Shown here one piece after another: positions 58,045 through 64,000 of a DNA stretch of 64,000 bases; position 1 is the stretch's first letter; every line of letters starts with the position of its first letter. Position numbers and translations under genes: made by a program. Source of the stretch: Clostridia bacterium. Lineage in GTDB: Bacteria; Bacillota; Clostridia; Monoglobales; Monoglobaceae. Location of the stretch: the NCBI GenBank assembly GCA_017546145.1, contig JAFYXN010000016.1, forward strand, positions 1-64,000. The letters are read 5' to 3'. The notes under the pieces are model-generated. The model was not told the origin of the DNA, made no database searches, and saw only the letters and a list, made by a program, of their open reading frames with translations.

Positions 58045-59256
58045 TTAAAGAAGCGCTTTAAGTCTGTCGTTTACTGCAAGAAGAAATTCCTCGGTGTTAA
58101 CCTTTTTTTTGTTTTCAAGCTTTGAAAGGAGGTATAAATCACCTGTCATTACACCGTCTTCAATAGTTTGAATGGTTGCTTTCTCTAACTTGTCGGCAAA
58201 AGCGCAAAGGTCAGAAAGTCCGTCAAGCTCGCCTCTTTTGCGAAGTGCGCCTGTCCATGCAAACAATGTTGCGACACTGTTTGTGGATGTTTCTTCGCCT
58301 TTTAAGTGTTTATAATAATGACGCTGTACGGTTCCGTGAGCGGCTTCGTATTCATAAGTTCCGTCGGGTGATACAAGAACAGAAGTCATCATAGCAAGGC
58401 TTCCGTAGGCAGTTGCCACCATGTCGGACATAACATCTCCGTCATAGTTTTTGCAAGCCCAGATGTATCCGCCTTCAGAGCGCACAACGCGTGCAACCGC
58501 ATCGTCGATAAGTGTATAGAAGTATTCAATGCCGGCAGCATCAAATTTTTCTTTATATTCAGCATCAAAAATCTCGTTGAATATATCCTTAAATCTGTGG
58601 TCGTACTTCTTTGAAATGGTGTCCTTGGTTGCAAACCAAATATCCTGCTTTGTGTCAAGGGCATAGTTAAAGCAGCAGCGTGCAAAGCTTTGAATTGACT
58701 GGTCTATATTGTGAAGACCCTGAATAATGCCGGCACTGCTGTCAAATTCGTGGATTGTCTGACGGATTTCGTTTCCGTCTTTATCGGTGCAAACAAGCTC
58801 ACACTTTGAGCCCTCAGGAACCTGCATCTCGGTGTTTTTGTAAACATCACCGTAAGCGTGACGCGCAATGGTGATGGGCTTTGTCCAAGTCGGAATATAT
58901 GGTGTGATACCCTTTACGATGATAGGCGCGCGGAAAACTGTTCCGTCAAGGATTGCACGGATAGTACCATTAGGTGATTTCCACATCTCCTTAAGGTTGT
59001 ATTCCTTAACGCGGTCTGCGTTTGGAGTAATGGTTGCACACTTAACTGCAACACCGTATTTTTTTGTTGCATAAGCCGAGTCAAAGGTAACCTTGTCGTC
59101 GGTTTCGTTTCTGTATTCAAGACCAAGGTCATAATACTCGCTCTTTAAATCAACATAAGGAAGGATAAGTATATCCTTAATAAGCTTCCATATTATTCTG
59201 GTCATTTCATCCCCGTCCATCTCAACAAGGGGGGTAATCATTTTAATTTTTTCCAT
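58045..59256 (-). CDS. icd: NADP-dependent isocitrate dehydrogenase (eukaryotic-type)
   Basis: A 403-residue enzyme converting isocitrate to 2-oxoglutarate. [19 protein letters not shown] at the start, [18 protein letters not shown] (substrate site), [19 protein letters not shown] and [20 protein letters not shown] are those of the homodimeric IDH type II, NADP-specific by the usual rule. AAAGGA precedes the ATG. It is directly downstream of aconitase, so the pair makes 2-oxoglutarate for glutamate synthesis in an incomplete oxidative branch. No citrate synthase is in the window. Confidence 0.95.
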   Translation of the reverse strand: MEKIKMITPLVEMDGDEMTRIIWKLIKDILILPYVDLKSEYYDLGLEYRNETDDKVTFDSAYATKKYGVAVKCATITPNADRVKEYNLKEMWKSPNGTIRAILDGTVFRAPIIVKGITPYIPTWTKPITIARHAYGDVYKNTEMQVPEGSKCELVCTDKDGNEIRQTIHEFDSSAGIIQGLHNIDQSIQSFARCCFNYALDTKQDIWFATKDTISKKYDHRFKDIFNEIFDAEYKEKFDAAGIEYFYTLIDDAVARVVRSEGGYIWACKNYDGDVMSDMVATAYGSLAMMTSVLVSPDGTYEYEAAHGTVQRHYYKHLKGEETSTNSVATLFAWTGALRKRGELDGLSDLCAFADKLEKATIQTIEDGVMTGDLYLLSKLENKKKVNTEEFLLAVNDRLKALL

Positions 59257-59291
59257 TTTGCATATTCCTTTCAGCGTGTAATATATTTTGT

Positions 59292-61223
59292 TTAGCTGTT
59301 TTCTCTTGTGTAGTTAAGAAGACCTCCGGCTTTTATCATAGCTCTTTGACGCTCTGAAAGGTCAAGCTTCACCTTGAAGTCAAAGCCACGGCTTACATTG
59401 GTAACGGTAAGCTCATCAGCTGTCATAATTGCTTCGGTAAGATTAGAGAGTTTCAGCTCGTCGTTTTGGTCAATCCGGTCATAGTCGGCTTCGTCTGCAA
59501 ATGTAAGAGGGATTATTCCTGCATTAATAAGATTTGCCATGTGTATTCTTGCAAACGATTTAACAATAACAGCCTTAATGCCAAGATAAAGCGGAGCAAG
59601 TGCTGCGTGTTCTCTTGAAGACCCCTGTCCATAGTTTGAGCCGCCGACAATAATGCTCTTGCCAAGCTCTAAAGCACGCTTGGGGAAGCTTTCGTCGCAT
59701 ACGGCAAAACAATATTCAGAAATCTTTGGAATATTTGACCTGAGCGGCAGAATTTTTGCGCCGGCAGGCATAATATGGTCGGTTGTAATGTTGTCGCCAA
59801 CTTTAAGGCTGCACTTTGCACAGATTTCGGCGCTCATTGCCTCTGAAACAGGGAACGGCTTAATGTTAGGGCCTCTCAGAACCTCAACTGTATCCATGTC
59901 TTCTGCGCTAACCGGCGGAACAATCATGTTATCGTTAATTGTAAACACTTCAGGAAGCTCAAATTCGGGCATATCTCCAAGTGTTCTGGGGTCGGTAAGA
60001 ATACCGGTAAGTGCCGAGGCTGCAGCAAGCTCGGGGGATACAAGATAAATCTGTCCGTCCTTTGTTCCGCTGCGTCCTTCAAAGTTTCTGTTGAAGGTAC
60101 GAAGTGAAATACCGCCCGAGTTGGGAGATTGTCCCATACCTATACAAGGACCGCACGCGCTTTCCAAGATTCTTGCACCTGCATCAATCATATCTGAAAG
60201 TGCGCCGCAGGCAGCAAGCATATTAAGTACCTGCTTTGAGCCGGGAGCAATTGAAAGCGAAACATCGGGATGAACGGTTTTTCCCTTTAAGATATATGCA
60301 ACCTTCAGCATATCAAGAAGAGAAGAGTTTGTGCATGAGCCTATACAAACCTGATCAATCTTCATTGCGCCTATCTCAGAAACCGACTTGACATTATCGG
60401 GTGAATGAGGGCAGGCTGCAAGAGGAACAAGCTCGCTGAGGTTAATTTCAATAGCCTCGTCATATATTGCATCAGGGTCAGCCGAGAGGGGAGTGAAGTC
60501 TTCCTCGCGCGCCTGAGCCTTTAAAAACTCGCGTGTAATTTCGTCTGAGGGGAATACAGAGGTGGTTGCTCCAAGCTCTGCACCCATGTTAGTAATGGTA
60601 GCACGCTCAGGAACTGAAAGAGTTTTTACGCCTTCGCCTGTGTATTCGATTATCTTTCCGACGCCGCCTTTAACAGAAAGTCTGCGAAGAACTTCTAAAA
60701 TAACGTCCTTTGCCGCAACCCATGGACTCAGCTTGCCATAAAGCTCAACCTTAACAATTTTGGGGCAAGTGATATAATATGTACCGCCGCCCATTGCAAC
60801 TGCGACATCCATTCCGCCTGCACCGATTGCAAGCATACCAATTCCGCCGCCGGTAGGCGTATGACTGTCTGAGCCTATAAGAGTTTTGCCGGGGACACCA
60901 AATCTTTCAAGGTGAACCTGATGGCAGATTCCGTTGCCGGGTCGTGAAAAATATATACCGTGCTTTTTGCAAACGCTGCCGATAAATCTGTGGTCATCTG
61001 CGTTTTCAAAGCCGCTTTGCAGTGTATTGTGGTCGATATAGGCAACTGACCTTTCTGTTTTTACGCGCGGAACGCCCATGGCTTCAAACTCAAGATAAGC
61101 CATTGTTCCGGTGGCGTCCTGTGTCAGTGTCTGGTCAATTTTAATTCCGATTTCCTGTCCGGCAATCATTTCGCCGCAGACAAGGTGGTTTTTAATAATC
61201 TTTTGTGCAAGTGTAAGTCCCAT
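59292..61223 (-). CDS. acnA: Aconitate hydratase
   Basis: A 643-residue aconitase. [20 protein letters not shown] is the start of the compact clostridial/mitochondrial-like type. The [4Fe-4S] ligands are in [13 protein letters not shown] and [30 protein letters not shown] lies in the swivel domain with the catalytic Ser/Arg. The start 61223 has GGAGG upstream; the frame is open 22 codons farther into the promoter. First gene of the operon with icd. Confidence 0.95.
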   Translation of the reverse strand: MGLTLAQKIIKNHLVCGEMIAGQEIGIKIDQTLTQDATGTMAYLEFEAMGVPRVKTERSVAYIDHNTLQSGFENADDHRFIGSVCKKHGIYFSRPGNGICHQVHLERFGVPGKTLIGSDSHTPTGGGIGMLAIGAGGMDVAVAMGGGTYYITCPKIVKVELYGKLSPWVAAKDVILEVLRRLSVKGGVGKIIEYTGEGVKTLSVPERATITNMGAELGATTSVFPSDEITREFLKAQAREEDFTPLSADPDAIYDEAIEINLSELVPLAACPHSPDNVKSVSEIGAMKIDQVCIGSCTNSSLLDMLKVAYILKGKTVHPDVSLSIAPGSKQVLNMLAACGALSDMIDAGARILESACGPCIGMGQSPNSGGISLRTFNRNFEGRSGTKDGQIYLVSPELAAASALTGILTDPRTLGDMPEFELPEVFTINDNMIVPPVSAEDMDTVEVLRGPNIKPFPVSEAMSAEICAKCSLKVGDNITTDHIMPAGAKILPLRSNIPKISEYCFAVCDESFPKRALELGKSIIVGGSNYGQGSSREHAALAPLYLGIKAVIVKSFARIHMANLINAGIIPLTFADEADYDRIDQNDELKLSNLTEAIMTADELTVTNVSRGFDFKVKLDLSERQRAMIKAGGLLNYTRENS

Positions 61224-61260
61224 ATCTGTTGTCCTCCGTAAATAAACATTATACCTTAAT

Positions 61261-61289
61261 ATTTTATACAAAAAACGCATCTTTGTCAA
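61261..61289 (-). promoter_or_regulatory. Promoter of acnA-icd
   Basis: Minus strand TTGACA (plus 61284-61289), 17-base spacer, TAAAAT (61261-61266). Confidence 0.75.
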
Positions 61290-61387
61290 GCTTTTGACGT
61301 TAGGAAATATAGCCTATATATATCAGGCAAAGGTCAAAAAATTATATAATTTTCCAAAAGATGGGTATATAAATTATATTATTCACT

Positions 61388-61408
61388 TTATCCACAGAGT
61401 TATCCACA
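61388..61408 (+). promoter_or_regulatory. Two perfect DnaA boxes
   Basis: TTATCCACA at 61388-61396 and again at 61400-61408, same orientation, three bases (GAG) apart. The 290-base gap between acnA and ruvX is otherwise AT-rich with no coding frame. Apart from these boxes and the two promoters I see nothing more in it. The second box continues into CGAAAACTGTGG, which may be a weak reverse box. Confidence 0.7.
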
Positions 61409-61510
61409 GCGAAAACTGTGGTATTTTTGGGTTTTTGGGGAAGTTTTAACATTATTCAAAAGAATTTTTAAAAAATGGCTGTGAAAAACTGTTGATGGTG
61501 AAAATAGCAC

Positions 61511-61539
61511 TTGCGAATAATGAATAAATATGGTACAAT
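61511..61539 (+). promoter_or_regulatory. Promoter of ruvX
   Basis: TTGCGA (61511-61516), 17-base spacer, TACAAT (61534-61539). Confidence 0.65.
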
Positions 61540-61578
61540 ATTTTAAAAGTACTGTATGTGAAAGGTGGCGGCGGACAG

Positions 61579-61989
61579 ATGATTTTAGGAGTGGATTTCG
61601 GAGACAGCCGAACAGGCTATGCGACTTCCGATTCGCTTGGGTTTGCTGCACACACGCTGGAAACATTTAACGAGAAAAACATGAACAAAGTGGCGCAATA
61701 CACAGCAAAGCTTGCAAAAGACCTCGGCGCTGAGAAAATAGTCCTTGGCTTTCCTAAAAACATGAACGGAACAGTTGGTGACAGAGGGAAAAAGACAAAA
61801 AAATTTGCTGCAATTTTGCGTGAGCTCACCGGACTTGAGGTGATTCTTTGGGATGAACGTCTTACCACGGTTTCGGCACACAATCTTATGAACGAAACAA
61901 ATGTCCGCGGCAAAAAACGCAAAGAGGCTGTGGACAAGATTGCTGCCGCATATATACTTCAGGCATATCTTGACAGCAATAAAATTTAA
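61579..61989 (+). CDS. ruvX: RuvX/YqgF Holliday-junction resolvase-like protein
   Basis: A 136-residue RNase H-like fold protein: LGVDFGDSRTGYATSDSLGF (first catalytic Asp), IVLGFPKNMNGTVGDRGKKT (the GxPxxM/NG motif), and WDERLTTVSAHNLM with the second acidic site. KRKEAVDKIAAAYILQAYLD is the C-terminal signature, with its Asp. Proposed roles are 16S rRNA 5'-end processing and Holliday junction work. AAAGGTGGCGG is upstream. Followed by the DUF1292 gene, the normal neighbour in Firmicutes. Confidence 0.95.
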   Translation: MILGVDFGDSRTGYATSDSLGFAAHTLETFNEKNMNKVAQYTAKLAKDLGAEKIVLGFPKNMNGTVGDRGKKTKKFAAILRELTGLEVILWDERLTTVSAHNLMNETNVRGKKRKEAVDKIAAAYILQAYLDSNKI

Positions 61990-62019
61990 TATAAATATAG
62001 AAACAGGAAGGTGTAAAAA

Positions 62020-62340
62020 ATGACAGACAAATTTGAAAACATTGAAAACGGCACACAGGAAACAGAAAACGATTTTTTAGTTGACCTCTATGATGATGAC
62101 GGCAATAAGCAGACGGTTGAACATCTTGATACCGTTCAGGTTGACGGCAGTGATTATGTTATCTGCATTCCTTACAAAGAGCAAGAAGATGACGAGGTAG
62201 ACGAGGTTATTATCCTCAAAATGGAATATGACGAAAATGACGATTATATTCTTGTTCCCGAAGAAGATTTGGAAATTCTCGACAGAGCGTATGAATTGTT
62301 CAAAGAAAGAAACGCAGACCTGTTTGATTTTGAGGACTAA
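62020..62340 (+). CDS. yrzB: DUF1292 protein (YrzB-like)
   Basis: A 106-residue acidic protein: DFLVDLYDDDGNKQTVEHLD, YVICIPYKEQEDD and ILVPEEDLEILDRAYELFKE. It has the DUF1292 pattern, always located next to ruvX/alaS-type clusters in Firmicutes; function unknown. AGGAAGG precedes the ATG. It is longer at its N-terminus than YrzB. Terminator after it. Confidence 0.92.
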   Translation: MTDKFENIENGTQETENDFLVDLYDDDGNKQTVEHLDTVQVDGSDYVICIPYKEQEDDEVDEVIILKMEYDENDDYILVPEEDLEILDRAYELFKERNADLFDFED

Positions 62341-62365
62341 CTTCGCTCATGCTAAACACACAAAT

Positions 62366-62398
62366 GGACGAAGCCAAAGGCTTCGTCCTATGCATTTT
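62366..62398 (+). terminator. Terminator of ruvX-DUF1292
   Basis: GGACGAAGCC (62366-62375) and GGCTTCGTCC (62379-62388), AAA loop, tail TATGCATTTTTG. Confidence 0.82.
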
Positions 62399-62412
62399 TG
62401 CAAAGATGAAGG

Positions 62413-64000
62413 GTGATTAAAATAGTACTTATTATTGCAGAGAAGCCCAGCCTTGCCAGAAACATTATGGCAGGGATAGGGAAAATGACAAAACACGACG
62501 GATATTTTGAAGGCGGAGGTTACATTATAACCTGGGCCTTTGGTCATTTGTTCTCTCTTGCAGACGTAGAGGCGTATTGTCCTTCGTCAGAAGAAAAACC
62601 AAGATGGACTATGGACAACCTCCCCTGTTTTCCTGAAACATTTAAATTTGAAATAAAAAAGGACAGCAGCAAAAAAACAGATTCCGGTGCTCAGAAGCAG
62701 TTTGAGATAATAAAAACTCTTTGCAATCGTAATGACGTTGACACAATAATCAATGCGGGCGATGCAGACCGTGAGGGTGAAATTATAGTCCGCACTTGCA
62801 TAGATAAGGCGCTGGACGGCAAAAAAGCGTTAAAAAGAATATGGCTTCCGGACCAGACTCCACAGACTGTTCAGGAGGCGATGAAGTCATTAAAAGACGA
62901 GCGTGAATACGATAATCTTGCAAATGAGGGTTATGCCAGAACATATACAGATTGGCTTTATGGCGTCAATCTGACGCGTTATGCAACGTTAAGAGCAGGC
63001 ACATTGCTGAGGGTAGGCAGAGTTATTGTGCCTATTGTAAAGGCAATTTATGACAGGGACATGGCGATACGCAACTTTGTTCCCGATATTTATTATGCAC
63101 TGGTAAGCAAGGCTGAAACCCGCGGTGAAGAAATAGAGCTTATCAGCAAAAATAAGTATAATAAAAACGAAATCAACAAAGCTAAAGAACTTTGCGAAAA
63201 ATACAATGCGGCGCAAGCGGTAGTAACCGCAAAAAAGAAGAAGAAGGATAAGTTAAATCCGGGCAAGCTGTATTCCTTGACAAAGCTTCAGAATTATCTG
63301 GGAAAACGTTATAAGATGTCCATGGCAGAAAGTCTGGAAATTCTTCAGGGACTATACGAAAAAGGTTATGTTACATACCCCAGAACAAATTCTGAATACC
63401 TTGCATCGGCAGAGCAGGGCAAAATAAAAACGATACTAAAGTCTGTAAAAGAGCTTGGCTATCCGGTAGAATTCAGATTTGACAAAAAAATATTTGACGA
63501 TTCCAAAATTGAATCTCACTCGGCACTGACACCTACATATAAAATTCCCGACAAAACCAAACTTACCGAGAACGAAATGAAGGTTTACAGTGCAATTATG
63601 CGCAGGTTTGTTGCGGTTTTTTGTTCGGAAGAGTGTATTACAGAAAAGACCGAAATCACCGTTTCGGTGGGCGATTTAGAGCAGTTCAGCCTCAAAGGGA
63701 CTGTTATCGTTCAGCCGGGATGGACGGCGTATGATACCTATACCCGAAAAGACAAAATTCTGCCGGCACTTGAAAAGGGTGATTTGGTAAATATTGATTT
63801 TAAGCCTGTTGAAAAGGAAACAACGCCGCCCAGGCATTATACAATAGAAACACTTAACAATTACCTTAAAAACCCCTTCAAAGACGAAAAGGCACAGCTC
63901 AGTGAGCAGGAGGACGAGGAAGCGGAATACCGTGCCATGTTTGAGGGTCTTGAACTTGGTACAGAGGCTACCAGAACAGGTATTATCGATAATGCCCGAA
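62413..64000 (+). CDS. topB: DNA topoisomerase III, N-terminal 529 codons (cut by window end)
   Basis: Open to the window end without a stop. The Toprim start VLIIAEKPSLARNIMAGIGK, AFGHLFSLADVEAY, the acidic AGDADREGEIIVRTCIDKAL and the catalytic tyrosine in EKGYVTYPRTNSEYL are present; RVGRVIVPIVKAIYDRD is the usual family loop. Type IA enzyme that relaxes or decatenates single-stranded regions. The only in-frame canonical candidate is GTG 62413, preceded by a stop at 62407; GAAGG abuts it, so spacing is poor and an ATT or ATA start just downstream is possible. No promoter was recognised, and the last gene's terminator lies only 15-25 bases upstream. Confidence 0.9.
   Translation, partial: MIKIVLIIAEKPSLARNIMAGIGKMTKHDGYFEGGGYIITWAFGHLFSLADVEAYCPSSEEKPRWTMDNLPCFPETFKFEIKKDSSKKTDSGAQKQFEIIKTLCNRNDVDTIINAGDADREGEIIVRTCIDKALDGKKALKRIWLPDQTPQTVQEAMKSLKDEREYDNLANEGYARTYTDWLYGVNLTRYATLRAGTLLRVGRVIVPIVKAIYDRDMAIRNFVPDIYYALVSKAETRGEEIELISKNKYNKNEINKAKELCEKYNAAQAVVTAKKKKKDKLNPGKLYSLTKLQNYLGKRYKMSMAESLEILQGLYEKGYVTYPRTNSEYLASAEQGKIKTILKSVKELGYPVEFRFDKKIFDDSKIESHSALTPTYKIPDKTKLTENEMKVYSAIMRRFVAVFCSEECITEKTEITVSVGDLEQFSLKGTVIVQPGWTAYDTYTRKDKILPALEKGDLVNIDFKPVEKETTPPRHYTIETLNNYLKNPFKDEKAQLSEQEDEEAEYRAMFEGLELGTEATRTGIIDNAR

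Noticed and set aside
61388..61408. Chromosomal replication origin
   Set aside because: Only two boxes, no dnaA/dnaN nearby and no clear unwinding element; reported as DnaA boxes only.

Overview
The window looks like a contiguous chromosomal segment of a Gram-positive, anaerobic, spore-forming member of the Clostridia. Sporulation genes (spoIID, a SpoVB-like flippase, cotJA/B/C), SLH-anchored surface proteins, a Rex redox repressor and a PerR/rubrerythrin peroxide-defence set all point that way. So do clean sigma-A promoters with 16-18 base spacers, strong AGGAGG-type ribosome binding sites and many hairpin terminators. Cohesin-like and dockerin domains, putative glycoside hydrolases and a KDPG aldolase/sugar kinase pair suggest a plant- or glycan-degrading lifestyle, perhaps gut or digester. 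No rRNA, tRNA, CRISPR array or intact insertion sequence was seen.

Layout. 1-1.94 kb is an AT-rich accessory flank: a DUF4180 gene start, a 3' fragment of a type I restriction hsdR and a gene-free stretch. It ends exactly inside a truncated AbrB/SpoVT-type regulator gene, which looks like the edge of an integrated element. 2.2-11 kb carries an esterase, RNase HI, IscS-IscU-MnmA (sulfur relay to tRNA), PcrA helicase, a methyltransferase, a cold-shock protein and Hsp33. 11-16.5 kb (minus strand) is an envelope/sporulation run: SpoIID, cytidylate kinase-like protein, SpoVB-like flippase, GT2 and a polytopic GT-C-like protein. 16.5-17.7 kb is rpsF-ssb-rpsR with a structured leader. 18-23.6 kb is an SLH amidase, a U32 peptidase/tRNA-hydroxylase family protein and a large S-layer protein. 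23.6-29 kb is an AraC regulator divergent from a GNAT-MBL-glycosidase operon. 29-35.4 kb has cotJABC, a MATE exporter, a polysaccharide deacetylase, an M23 peptidase, a CpXC protein and metA with the acetyl-CoA-type Glu111.

35.5-42.8 kb is housekeeping (rpsU, yqeY, yqeG, endonuclease IV-like, aminopeptidase P, efp), a Cys-rich acidic protein, a ZIP transporter, and rubrerythrin-PerR-rubredoxin/rubrerythrin with a near-perfect PerR-type operator. 42.9-45.5 kb is one 871-residue protein of unknown function. 45.9-48.7 kb is the most striking locus: three consecutive secreted proteins carrying a dockerin, a cohesin-like domain, and a cohesin-like domain plus three SLH repeats, that is, the parts list of a minimal cell-surface cohesin-dockerin complex. 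48.8-55 kb has KDPG aldolase, sugar kinase, tandem serine hydrolases, an IMP dehydrogenase-like gene and a coupled four-CxC/CxxC protein. 55-61.2 kb (minus) runs aconitase-isocitrate dehydrogenase-Rex-(P-loop/Gls24 fusion)-OGG-nitroreductase. 61.4-64 kb has two perfect DnaA boxes, ruvX, a DUF1292 protein and the start of DNA topoisomerase III, cut by the window end.

Functions are assigned from motifs and remembered family sequence features only; no database search was possible. Start codons were re-chosen where a Shine-Dalgarno sequence argued for an internal start.
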